This document shows positions 6,199 to 13,748 of a stretch of DNA of 15,883 nucleotides, one piece after another. Position 1 is the first letter of the stretch. Every line of letters starts with the position of its first letter. The DNA is from Thiotrichales bacterium HSG1 (GTDB lineage Bacteria > Pseudomonadota > Gammaproteobacteria > Beggiatoales > Beggiatoaceae). The DNA is taken from assembly GCA_030378125.1 (NCBI GenBank), contig JAUCGN010000019.1, positions 1 to 15,883 on the forward strand. Direction: 5' to 3'. The notes under the pieces are model-generated. The model worked only from the letters and a program-made list of their open reading frames with translations. It was not told the origin of the DNA and made no database searches. Both the position numbers and the translations under genes were made by a program.

Positions 6199-8760
6199 AT
6201 GTATAAATATCTCCCACTTTTAATTGTTCTCATTTATCCTTTTAATTGTTACGCAAAAGATGTTGATAAACAGATTTTATTAATTAATTCGTACCATCAG
6301 TCTTTGGGATGGAATGAAGAAATCTATCAGGCAGTGAAAGACGTATTTGATTCGGCAAACATCAAGTATCAATTGCATGTTGAAAATATGGACACTAAAC
6401 GGGTAAAATATAACGAAAATTATCAACAACGTTTATCTGAAATATATGATTATAAATATAATCAGGATGGTAAAATTCACTTCGATTTAATTATGTTAGC
6501 AGATAATAACGCATTTGATTTTATGAATAAATATCATGGTAAATTATTTCCAACCGTACCAGTGGTATTTTTTGGAGTTGCTTTTAATAAAGGTTTAAAA
6601 GTAACTAATCCTTATTTTACTGGTGTTGAAGAAATATTTGATGCTCCAGCAACTGTAGAAGTTGCGTTAAAACTTAATCCCAATCTCAAAGAGATTTTTG
6701 TAATTAATGATTTTTTACCATCTGGTATCGCTTGGGCAAAAATGATTAAAGATGACTTACAAACGAAAGGTTATGATAAAAAATTCAAAATTAGTTTTGC
6801 CGGTGATTGGAATATGTCCGAATTACAGGAATATATAGATAACTTACCCGAAAATAGTATGGGAATAATAGGTTTATATTTTCGTGATCGTGATGGCCAG
6901 TTTTTTACTGTCAAAGAATCGGCTAAGTTAATGTCGCAAGGTCATAGTACTCCAATTTATACATTATTAAATCTCTATTTAGATAAGCAAGGTTCAGTTG
7001 GTGGTAACGTTATCAGTGGTTATTATCAAGGTGAAACAGCAGCCAAATTGGCAATACGTATTTTCAATGGAGATAAGGTTAAAGATATTGCTATCGTTAG
7101 AGAAGGAGCAAATCGTTATATCTATAATTATCAGGGCTTAACAAGATTAGGATTATCAGTTACCAAATTACCCAAAAATAGTATTATTTTGAACCAACCT
7201 TATTCATTTTACCAAGAACACAAAACCTTTGTATGGATAGTGATTATATTTATTACTATTTTACTTATTGTAAACATTTTCTTGCTAAAAAATATTGCTA
7301 AAAGAAAGAGAGTCCAACAAAAATTAAAACAGCTCAGTAATGAACTAAAGATAAAAGCTGAAGAAGCAGATGCTGCCAATAAAGCTAAAAGTATCTTTCT
7401 AGCACACATGAGCCATGAATTACGCACTCCGTTAAATGCAATCTTAGGTTTTTCCCAGATCATCAGTGATTCCAAAAGTCTTAGCAAAACTGATCGAGAT
7501 AATATTAACATTATTACAAATAGTGGTGAGCATTTGCTAACTTTAATTAACCAAGTTTTAGACCTATCTAAAATTGAAGCTGGCCGTACCACAATTAACA
7601 ACAATAATTTTGACTTGCACCAGTTGTTGGATGATTTAGAAATAATGTTCAGTCTTAAAATTAAGGAAAAAAATCTGAAATTTATCTGTGAAAGACAAAG
7701 TTTACTGCCTCAATACGTAAATGCAGATGATGTTAAATTACGCCAGATTTTAATTAATCTATTAAACAATGCGGTAAAATTTACTAAAAAAGGTAAGGTA
7801 GAAATATATGTATCTCATAACGAAAAACATAAAACTCTTGATTTTATTGTAAGAGATACTGGACATGGAATTGCTAAAAACGAACTAGATAATTTATTTA
7901 AGGCTTTTATCCAAACCAGTTCTGGTAAAAAACAACATGAAGGTACTGGTTTAGGTTTATCCATAAGTCGTAAATTTATCCGGTTAATGGGTGGTGATGT
8001 AACAGCAAATAGTATACTGGGTGAAGGAACTACATTTGAGTTTTATATTAAATATAAAATACCTAATACAAATAAAGTATTGCAACCTGAAGCTCCTAAA
8101 AAGGTTATTGCTTTAGCTGCAAACCAGATGGAATATCGTATCTTAATCGTTGATGATAAATGGAGTAACCGACAACTGATGGTTAGTCTGTTAAAACCAC
8201 TAGGTTTTATGGTCAAAGAAGCAGAAAATGGTAAAAAAGCAGTTGAAATATTTAACCAATGGCAACCACATTTAATTTGGATGGATATGCGGATGCCAAT
8301 CATGGACGGTTATAATGCCACTATGGAAATAAGGAAACACGTTAAAGGTCAAGGAGTTGCTATTATTGCTTTAACTGCCAATGCTTTAGATGAAGGACGT
8401 GCCAATATTGAGGATGCTGGCTGTGATGATTATTTACAAAAACCTTTTAATAATGCCTGTATTTTTGAAATCATGCACCGGCATATTGGTGTTAAATACA
8501 TATATCTGGATGATTCTTCAGCTAATACAGAGATCGATCATACAGAAGAGTTTACTCCACATACTTTATCTCAATTACCAAATGAACTACTGGAACAGTT
8601 ACTCCAAGCCGCTACAATGTTGGATATGGAGGAAACTCAAGCTTTAATTGAACAAGTCGCTAAACAAAGTAAATTTTTGGCTGATAAACTGTTGCAATTG
8701 GTAGGTGAGTTTGAGTATGATGAGTTGCAATCTTTAATTAAACAGGCTCAAACTTTATGA
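6199..8760 (+). CDS. hybrid histidine kinase with ABC substrate-binding-type periplasmic sensor
   Basis: The 853-residue membrane kinase starts with a signal sequence (1-19, ending NCYA), then a periplasmic domain (about 22-335) of the ABC_sub_bind type (QILLINSYHQSLGWNEEIYQAV; VPVVFFGV), which in this family binds a small ligand. A single membrane helix is at about 344-364, then a short coiled coil, HisKA with the phospho-acceptor His406 in AHMSHELRTP, and HATPase with N box (around N520-N524), G1 DTGHGI at 553-558 and G2 GTGLGL at 582-587. A receiver domain follows with D652/D653, phospho-acceptor D696 and K748. The last 80 residues are a helical tail without the His of an Hpt domain. A Shine-Dalgarno AGGA precedes ATG 6199 by about 8 bases. 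It overlaps the next gene by ATGA. The ligand is unknown; similar sensors bind amino acids or anions, but nothing here tells which. Confidence 0.93.
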   Translation: MYKYLPLLIVLIYPFNCYAKDVDKQILLINSYHQSLGWNEEIYQAVKDVFDSANIKYQLHVENMDTKRVKYNENYQQRLSEIYDYKYNQDGKIHFDLIMLADNNAFDFMNKYHGKLFPTVPVVFFGVAFNKGLKVTNPYFTGVEEIFDAPATVEVALKLNPNLKEIFVINDFLPSGIAWAKMIKDDLQTKGYDKKFKISFAGDWNMSELQEYIDNLPENSMGIIGLYFRDRDGQFFTVKESAKLMSQGHSTPIYTLLNLYLDKQGSVGGNVISGYYQGETAAKLAIRIFNGDKVKDIAIVREGANRYIYNYQGLTRLGLSVTKLPKNSIILNQPYSFYQEHKTFVWIVIIFITILLIVNIFLLKNIAKRKRVQQKLKQLSNELKIKAEEADAANKAKSIFLAHMSHELRTPLNAILGFSQIISDSKSLSKTDRDNINIITNSGEHLLTLINQVLDLSKIEAGRTTINNNNFDLHQLLDDLEIMFSLKIKEKNLKFICERQSLLPQYVNADDVKLRQILINLLNNAVKFTKKGKVEIYVSHNEKHKTLDFIVRDTGHGIAKNELDNLFKAFIQTSSGKKQHEGTGLGLSISRKFIRLMGGDVTANSILGEGTTFEFYIKYKIPNTNKVLQPEAPKKVIALAANQMEYRILIVDDKWSNRQLMVSLLKPLGFMVKEAENGKKAVEIFNQWQPHLIWMDMRMPIMDGYNATMEIRKHVKGQGVAIIALTANALDEGRANIEDAGCDDYLQKPFNNACIFEIMHRHIGVKYIYLDDSSANTEIDHTEEFTPHTLSQLPNELLEQLLQAATMLDMEETQALIEQVAKQSKFLADKLLQLVGEFEYDELQSLIKQAQTL
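8623..8757 (+). repeat. intact copy of the kinase-tail repeat also found at 5601-5735
   Basis: The last 45 codons of the hybrid kinase are repeated in the same orientation at 5601-5735, with 12 substitutions and no gaps. The similarity stops exactly at the last sense codon: downstream, the two loci differ completely. Confidence 0.9.
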
Positions 8761-9881
8761 ACGATATTTTAATCGTAGACGATGCACCAATAAATTTACG
8801 TGCTTTAAGCCAGACTTTGATGGAAGTTGGTTATAAGGTACGACCGGCGAATAACGGTAAGGTTGCATTAAAAGTTGCGGAATCGCTGTTGCCAGATTTA
8901 GTTTTATTAGATATTATGATGCCAGATATGGATGGTTATCAAGTATGTAGATGTTTGAAATCAAATGAAAAAACCAAAAATATTCCAGTGATTTTTATTA
9001 GTGCTTTAACTGATGGCTTGGACAAAATAAAAGCATTTGAAGCTGGTGGAATTGATTATATAATGAAACCATTTCATAAAGAGGAAGTTTTAGCTAGAGT
9101 TGACACTCATATAACTTTAGGAAATGTAAATAAGAAACTTATGCTGCAAAATCAACATTTGATTACATTAAATAAAGAGAAAAATGAATTTTTAGGAATT
9201 GCTGCCCATGATTTAAAAAATCCTTTATCCGCAATTAAAGGTTATTCTGAGGAAATATATGAAAACTTTGATTATATGTCTAAAGCAGAAATTTTAGAGC
9301 ATATTGGTTTTATTCAAAATAGTTCTCAACAAATGTTTACTATAATCACTAATTTATTGGATGTTAATCAAATTGAATCTGGAAAAATTAAGTTATCGCT
9401 AAAAACAACAGATATCTTTCCTATTTTAAAAGATGTACTAAATCGAAATATTGTAATGGCATGTAAAAAAAATATATCTTTTAAGGGGTTGGAAAATTTT
9501 GACTTAGAAAATAATACCAAAACCTATGATGCTTACGTTGACATTAATATTGTAATTCAAATATTGGATAATGTAGTTTCTAATGCAATTAAATATTCTT
9601 TCATAAACAAAGATGTGACTTTAGGTTTGTTCCATGATGAAAACATGATATATTTTAAAATTAATAATCAATGTAATAGTTTTACTAAAGAAGATAGAAA
9701 AAAATTATTTATTAAATTCAGTAAATTAAGTGTAAGACCAACTGCCAAAGAACATTCTACTGGTTTGGGTCTATTTATCGTCAAAAAATTAGTTGATATG
9801 TTATGTGGTAAAATTTGGTGTGAAGACAATACCGAAAAAGGTGTAACTTTTATCATAACCTTACCAAAATTTACAAAATAA
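8757..9881 (+). CDS. response regulator-histidine kinase (REC-HisKA-HATPase)
   Basis: The 374-residue cytoplasmic protein has an N-terminal receiver domain with D8/D9, phospho-acceptor D52 in LVLLDIMMPDMDG, and K104 in YIMKPF. A coiled linker (about 120-142) leads to HisKA with His151 in IAAHDLKNPLSAIKGY. The HATPase part keeps the N box (DNVVSNAIKYS) and the G2 box STGLGL, but the G1 box is unusual: where DxGxG is expected it reads N304-Q-C306-N-S308. The Asp that contacts adenine is thus replaced by Asn, and both Gly by Cys and Ser. Either ATP binding is altered or the protein works mainly as a phosphatase or relay. Its start codon overlaps the stop of the hybrid kinase (ATGA at 8757), so the two are translated together and probably act in one pathway, with the first kinase phosphorylating this receiver. 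No output domain is visible. Confidence 0.92.
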   Translation: MNDILIVDDAPINLRALSQTLMEVGYKVRPANNGKVALKVAESLLPDLVLLDIMMPDMDGYQVCRCLKSNEKTKNIPVIFISALTDGLDKIKAFEAGGIDYIMKPFHKEEVLARVDTHITLGNVNKKLMLQNQHLITLNKEKNEFLGIAAHDLKNPLSAIKGYSEEIYENFDYMSKAEILEHIGFIQNSSQQMFTIITNLLDVNQIESGKIKLSLKTTDIFPILKDVLNRNIVMACKKNISFKGLENFDLENNTKTYDAYVDINIVIQILDNVVSNAIKYSFINKDVTLGLFHDENMIYFKINNQCNSFTKEDRKKLFIKFSKLSVRPTAKEHSTGLGLFIVKKLVDMLCGKIWCEDNTEKGVTFIITLPKFTK

Positions 9882-9933
9882 TCATCAGTTAATATATTAT
9901 TCGGCTATCAATCTTAAACACTGGTTGATTGGT

Positions 9934-10029
9934 TATAGCAAAACCAGTATAAAATGATTGTGTATAATTTTAGTATAAACAAATAGTTCATATTTTATAT
10001 TGTTATCATTTTATACTGGTTTTGCTATA
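9934..10029. mobile_element. MITE-like element with perfect 25-bp inverted repeats
   Basis: Bases 9934-9958 and 10005-10029 are perfect reverse complements (25 of 25), separated by 46 AT-rich bases. Both outer ends are TATAGC.../...GCTATA, so a TA duplication as made by IS630/Tc1/mariner transposases can be read at each edge. The 96-bp unit has no gene and would be moved in trans by a full element with the same ends. An RNA of this region would form a long hairpin, so it might also act as a terminator behind the kinase operon, 52 bases after its stop. The perfect arms suggest a recent arrival. Confidence 0.7.
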
Positions 10030-10234
10030 CATAGAGCAACTGCGAAGATGGACGGTTGAGGATATACAGGAACTGGTGAAAGTACGTCGCAAACATAAGA
10101 AACTCGAAACGTTTGTAGCATCTAATGAACTCAAACGTATAACACTTTTCTGTTTCATCGTCCTATTGCCTTTTGCGATTGGTATTCCAGTTGCACATAA
10201 CTGTATAGGCATAATGCGAGCACCACATGTATAG
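10030..10234 (+). pseudogene. fragment of an unidentified ORF beside the MITE
   Basis: An open frame leaves the right arm of the MITE and ends at a TAG at 10232-10234. It reads LRRWTVEDIQELVKVRRKHKKLETF and then a hydrophobic stretch FCFIVLLPFAIGIPVAHN. The first 110 bases are less AT-rich than the surroundings, which suggests former coding DNA of other origin. No ATG start is available after the MITE (the only start in frame is a TTG inside the repeat arm), so the 5' end was probably cut off. I do not recognise the family. It could also be a chance ORF. Confidence 0.25.
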
Positions 10235-10531
10235 TTATATAGATTAGATAACTGGCTTATTGTTACCCACCAAATAACCATAAATTAATTCTAATTTTAT
10301 CTTGAAAGCTGACCTATGGGCAGATCAAAAATGGTGTTAGGCAATCCTGAATAAAGTAGTACTATCTTCAAAAAACTGCAATATTTCAAAAACTTGAAAA
10401 AGTTACCACTGCCTATTTTAGGACTACCAAAAAATCTTCCAAACCCAATGCTCCTGCAGTAATGCCTAAGCAATCCTCAAGAACTATAAAATTTCCTTAG
10501 CAGATACTATACAAAAATATATTTTAAGTAA
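10235..10531. other. gene-poor stretch without recognisable content
   Basis: About 300 bases with stops in all frames. There is an imperfect short repeat (GCAATCCT near 10340 and again near 10470) and no hairpin, tRNA or family motif that I can support. It is probably decayed DNA left by the insertions next to it. Confidence 0.5.
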
Positions 10532-10545
10532 TTGATAAATAACAA
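10532..10545 (+). promoter_or_regulatory. second FNR/DNR-like box upstream of nirN
   Basis: TTGAT-AAAT-AACAA has one mismatch to the palindrome TTGAT-N4-ATCAA bound by FNR/Anr/Dnr-type regulators. It lies about 200 bases before the nirN start, too far to be the main activating site unless transcription begins early. Confidence 0.25.
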
Positions 10546-10611
10546 TTCATATGTATATTAATTAATTGGAATATGATATATCTTTGTCTATGCACTTCCA
10601 CAATCTGGACA

Positions 10612-10659
10612 TTGATTTTTATCAGTTATTTTTTTAGCTAGAATTGATGTTGATATAAT
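10612..10659 (+). promoter_or_regulatory. FNR/DNR-like box with -10 box, likely nirN promoter
   Basis: TTGAT-TTTT-ATCAG (10612-10625) differs from the FNR/Dnr consensus TTGAT-N4-ATCAA in only the last base. A perfect TATAAT (10654-10659) follows and no good -35 box is present, as usual for activator-dependent promoters. The box centre would be near -47 from a start at about 10666, a few bases further than the classical -41.5. The match is seen; low-oxygen or NO control of nirN is inferred and fits the protein's role. Confidence 0.45.
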
Positions 10660-10741
10660 AATTTATGACCCGATACCATTTAAAGTAATTGCAGTACTTA
10701 AAAACTTTTTCTGAAGAATTATGGACAACTAATCTGAAATC

Positions 10742-12319
10742 ATGAAATTAATAAATTTATTTATTCTATCCTTTGTAGTGAACGCAGTAGGTGCTGCTCA
10801 AGACAAAGTTTTTTTAAACAAAACATCAAATCCAGTTTACAAACAACACTGTGCTGAATGTCATGGTGCAGATCGTTTAGGCAAGACCGGACCAGCTTTA
10901 TTGCCAGAAAATTTAAGTAGATTACGGAAAAATAAAGCTAACCAAGTTATTAAGCAGGGATCAGTGGCAACCCAAATGCCAGCTTTTGGAGACAAACTTT
11001 CTGATGTTCAAATCCAAACTTTAGTGGATTATATCTACACTCCATTGCCAGAAATTCCAAACATGGGTATGGCAGAAATTAAAGCTACTCACATTATTCA
11101 TCACCCAGTAGGCAGCCTTCCAAATAAACCAATTTTTACTGCTGATCCATTAAATTTATTTCTAGTGGTAGAACTTGGAGATCACCATGCTACAGTACTG
11201 GATGGTGATAAACTAGAACCAATTCATCGGTTTAAAACTAGATTTGCGTTACATGGTGGCCCTAAATACTCTTCTGATGGACGTTTTGTTTATCTGGCAT
11301 CTCGTGATGGATGGATTAGCAAATTTGATATGTATAACCTCAAAACTGTGGCAGAGATAAGAGCGGGAATTAATACGCGCAATTTAGCTGTTTCCGCAGA
11401 TAACAAATATGTGATGGTAGGCAACTATTTGCCTCATACTTTAGTTATGTTAAACGCTTCAGACTTGTCCCCAATTCAAGTAATTGATGTACAGGATGAT
11501 TTGGGTAAAAGTTCTCGTATCAGTGCTGTTTATGTTGCACCACCAAGACATAGTTTTATTGCAGCTTTGAAAGATATAAAGGAAGTTTGGGAAATTCCAT
11601 ATAGTGGCAAAGCCAACTCGTTGCCAGTTTATTTAGGGCCAATGCACGATTACCGGCAAGATTCAGGTGAAGATTCTTTGGTTGACAAGAGAAGGTTTCC
11701 AATTCGGCGAATTAAATTAGATGGTTTCTTAGATGATTTTTTCTTTGATAAGAACTATCTACATTTGATTGGTGCAGCTAGAGATGGAGTCAAAGGGCAG
11801 GTCATAAATATGATTGTAGGACGTAAAATTGCCGAAATTGATTTACCAGGTATGCCACATCTAGGTTCAGGAATTACTTGGGATTATAAGGGTATCCCAG
11901 TTTTAGCAACACCTAACTTGAAAGAAGGTATCGTCAGTGTAATTGATATGCGAACTTGGAAGACAGTGAAAAAGCTTAAAACTCAAGGCCCGGGATTTTT
12001 TATGCGGAGCCATGAGAACAGTAAATATGCGTGGGTAGATGTGTTTTTTGGACCTAATAAGGAAGCAGTGCATATTATCGACAAACAAAGCTTAGAAATT
12101 GTGAAAACGATACGACCAGCTAAAGGTAAAACTGCTGCCCATGTGGAGTTTGACCGTTATGGTAAGTATGTTTTATTAAGCATTTGGGATATGGATGGGG
12201 CTTTGGTTATTTATGACGCAAAAACCCTGCAAGAAATCAAACGTTTACCAATGCACAAACCATCTGGTAAATATAACGTGTATAATAAAACTCGGCTTTC
12301 AAGTGGTACTAGCCATTAA
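10742..12319 (+). CDS. nirN: cytochrome c / heme d1 protein of NirN type
   Basis: The 525-residue periplasmic protein starts with a signal peptide (about 1-19, ending GAA) and a small cytochrome c domain with the heme site CAECH (C37, C40, H41) and probable axial Met79 in QMPAF. An eight-bladed beta-propeller of the NirS/NirF/NirN d1 type follows: His148/His149 in ELGDHHATV, APPRHSF with His270, GMPHLGSG with His373, FFMRSHENSKYAWVD and the ending PSGKYNVYNK. The phrases ALKDIKEVWEI, MPHLGSGITW and TAAHVEF are those I know from NirN rather than from the nitrite reductase NirS. NirN is the dihydro-heme d1 dehydrogenase that finishes heme d1 and delivers it to NirS. No other nir gene is in the window, so its partners must be elsewhere, or the protein has another d1-dependent task. 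A divergent NirS-like enzyme is the main alternative. The ATG at 10742 has no strong Shine-Dalgarno, but the signal peptide fits. Confidence 0.85.
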   Translation: MKLINLFILSFVVNAVGAAQDKVFLNKTSNPVYKQHCAECHGADRLGKTGPALLPENLSRLRKNKANQVIKQGSVATQMPAFGDKLSDVQIQTLVDYIYTPLPEIPNMGMAEIKATHIIHHPVGSLPNKPIFTADPLNLFLVVELGDHHATVLDGDKLEPIHRFKTRFALHGGPKYSSDGRFVYLASRDGWISKFDMYNLKTVAEIRAGINTRNLAVSADNKYVMVGNYLPHTLVMLNASDLSPIQVIDVQDDLGKSSRISAVYVAPPRHSFIAALKDIKEVWEIPYSGKANSLPVYLGPMHDYRQDSGEDSLVDKRRFPIRRIKLDGFLDDFFFDKNYLHLIGAARDGVKGQVINMIVGRKIAEIDLPGMPHLGSGITWDYKGIPVLATPNLKEGIVSVIDMRTWKTVKKLKTQGPGFFMRSHENSKYAWVDVFFGPNKEAVHIIDKQSLEIVKTIRPAKGKTAAHVEFDRYGKYVLLSIWDMDGALVIYDAKTLQEIKRLPMHKPSGKYNVYNKTRLSSGTSH

Positions 12320-12347
12320 GGACAGTTGGTAGTCCTAAGATAAGTAG

Positions 12348-12387
12348 TGGTAAACCCGTCATATTTCAAAACTTGACCGGTTTACCA
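12348..12387. terminator. shared hairpin between convergent nirN and Cache-protein genes
   Basis: Bases 12348-12360 pair with 12375-12387 over 13 positions with one mismatch (TGGTAAACC on the left, GGTTTACCA on the right) around a 14-base loop. It sits in the 79-base gap between the two stop codons and can serve both strands. T runs are weak on both sides, so it may rather block RNA decay or converging transcription. Confidence 0.55.
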
Positions 12388-12398
12388 TTATGATAATC

Positions 12399-12878
12399 CT
12401 ACTTGTAAATACCTGCACCTACATACATTTCTGTATCTTTAACTCTGTAAATAAATGTTTCTTTGTCAGCTATCTTGCCGTCAGTTGTAGTCCATTGATA
12501 TGTAACCCATCCTTCACCTGTTTCAGATTGAGCAACATTTTTAAATTCCTCAAAAATTAACTTGGCTTTGGATTTATCCTCATTTTTATCAGTCACTTCA
12601 AGCAAATTTGGATGTTCCTTCAAGGAAGGCTTCATTGGGTGAGCCAACATTTTACCCGGTAATTCCACCAAAAATACATAAGTGTTTTTCCAAACAAACT
12701 TACCTTCTTTATTAGCAATCTCATCAATTGCAGCTGCCTTGTCTTCCTTAAGCATTACAGCAGCTTCTTTACTTTTATCAACACATTCTTCTTTTGTTGC
12801 ATCACCATCACCAGCAAAAGAACTTCCCGCAAAACATAGAGATATTGTCAACATCCCCAGAGTCAAAAAATTTTTCAT
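12399..12878 (-). CDS. secreted single-Cache-domain protein
   Basis: The 159 residues start with a clear signal peptide (MKNFLTLGMLTISLCFAGSSFA, cut near residue 22), followed by a helix with many Lys/Glu and then a Cache fold: YVFLVELPGKMLAHPMKPSLKEHPN at 67-91, GWVTYQWTTTDGK at 123-135 and the ending TEMYVGAGIYK. These are the hallmarks of single Cache domains of methyl-accepting proteins and kinases, here without any membrane anchor or signalling domain. It is thus a free periplasmic ligand-binding protein, which may present a small ligand to a membrane receptor. Two AAGG-type Shine-Dalgarno copies lie just before the start codon (minus-strand AAGGTAAGG), which makes it the best ribosome site in the window. 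It converges on nirN and has its own promoter. Confidence 0.85.
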   Translation of the reverse strand: MKNFLTLGMLTISLCFAGSSFAGDGDATKEECVDKSKEAAVMLKEDKAAAIDEIANKEGKFVWKNTYVFLVELPGKMLAHPMKPSLKEHPNLLEVTDKNEDKSKAKLIFEEFKNVAQSETGEGWVTYQWTTTDGKIADKETFIYRVKDTEMYVGAGIYK

Positions 12879-12910
12879 ACCTTACCTTTTAATCCGTAAT
12901 AATTTAAAAA

Positions 12911-12939
12911 GCTATAAAGTCTAGCCAACCAAATGGCAA
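12911..12939 (-). promoter_or_regulatory. promoter for the Cache-protein gene
   Basis: On the minus strand TTGCCA (12939-12934, 5 of 6 to the consensus) is 17 bases before TATAGC (12916-12911, 4 of 6). A start near 12904 gives a leader of about 26 bases with the Shine-Dalgarno well placed. Confidence 0.45.
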
Positions 12940-13050
12940 CATACCATATTTTTTAATGAATGTAAATTTGCCAATTAAAAATTTTGAAAACGAGTTTCAT
13001 ATTTGGAGTTGTAACATTAGATCATATTAGCATATGTATATGATTATCAG

Positions 13051-13680
13051 TTAAAACAACCAAGGAGTAATCTGTTTTTGCTTATTTTCATAAGCTTTGA
13101 TTGCATCAGCATGTTGCAAAGTCAAATCAATGTCGTCCAATCCGTTCAATAAACAATATTTGCTAAAGTTATCTATCTCAAAAGAAAATTTCTCACCATT
13201 AGGAGTATTAACAACTTGAGTTGATAGGTCTATCGTTAACTTATAGTTAGGAATGACTGAAGTAAATAGAGAATCAACTTCTTGTTTATCTAACGCAATT
13301 GGCAATATACCATTCTTAAAACAGTTATTATAAAAAATATCGGCAAAACTAGAAGCTATTATGGCTCGAAAACCATAATCAAGTAAGGCCCAAGGAGCAT
13401 GTTCCCGACTAGAACCACAACCGAAGTTATGTCTGGTTAACAAAATCTCGCCACCTTGATAATCAGCTTGATTAAGTATAAAATCTTTATTTAAAGGTCG
13501 ATTAGTACAGTTTTGACCGGGTTCACCGTGATCCAAATATCGCCATTCATCAAATAAATTGGGGCCAAACCCACTCTTATGGATAGATTTTAAGAATTGC
13601 TTGGGGATGATAGCATCAGTATCTATATTGGAACGGTCTAATGGCACTACTAATCCAGTCAAAGTGGTAAATTTTTGCAT
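13051..13680 (-). CDS. leuD: 3-isopropylmalate dehydratase small subunit
   Basis: LeuD joins LeuC to isomerise 2-isopropylmalate to 3-isopropylmalate in leucine synthesis in the cytoplasm. The 209 residues, a normal length, carry the family signatures: [15 protein letters not shown] (17-31), [15 protein letters not shown] (85-99) and [18 protein letters not shown] (111-128). The LeuD swivelling domain binds the substrate tail; the iron-sulfur cluster is in LeuC. The usual leuC and leuB neighbours are absent on both sides within the window, so the leu operon is split in this genome. The gene ahead on the same strand is a potassium channel, 68 bases away, with a -10 box between them. No special Shine-Dalgarno is seen before the ATG at 13680. 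Confidence 0.96.
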   Translation of the reverse strand: MQKFTTLTGLVVPLDRSNIDTDAIIPKQFLKSIHKSGFGPNLFDEWRYLDHGEPGQNCTNRPLNKDFILNQADYQGGEILLTRHNFGCGSSREHAPWALLDYGFRAIIASSFADIFYNNCFKNGILPIALDKQEVDSLFTSVIPNYKLTIDLSTQVVNTPNGEKFSFEIDNFSKYCLLNGLDDIDLTLQHADAIKAYENKQKQITPWLF

Positions 13681-13709
13681 AAATTCTAAAGTGGTTTTGT
13701 TTAAAGAAT

Positions 13710-13715
13710 ATTATA
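13710..13715 (-). promoter_or_regulatory. -10 box before leuD
   Basis: A perfect minus-strand TATAAT lies 30 bases before the leuD start codon. No good -35 hexamer is found at 16-18 bases, so it is either a weak or an activator-dependent promoter, or chance in AT-rich DNA. leuD may also be read through from the channel gene. Confidence 0.35.
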
Positions 13716-13748
13716 GTTTATCATCATTCATAATTTTGCGAAAAATAT

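Noticed and set aside
8510..8760. Hpt domain at the end of the hybrid kinase
   Set aside because: The helical tail has no histidine in a position like the Hpt signature, so phosphotransfer cannot be claimed.
10006..10281. Minus-strand frame of 91 residues across the MITE arm
   Set aside because: It runs through the inverted repeat, has no recognisable motif, and its composition suits the antisense of the plus-strand fragment better.
10588..10662. Minus-strand frame ending CPDCGSA, like half of a zinc ribbon
   Set aside because: Only 24 codons between stops, no start codon, and it overlaps the FNR-like box and -10 box of nirN; probably chance.
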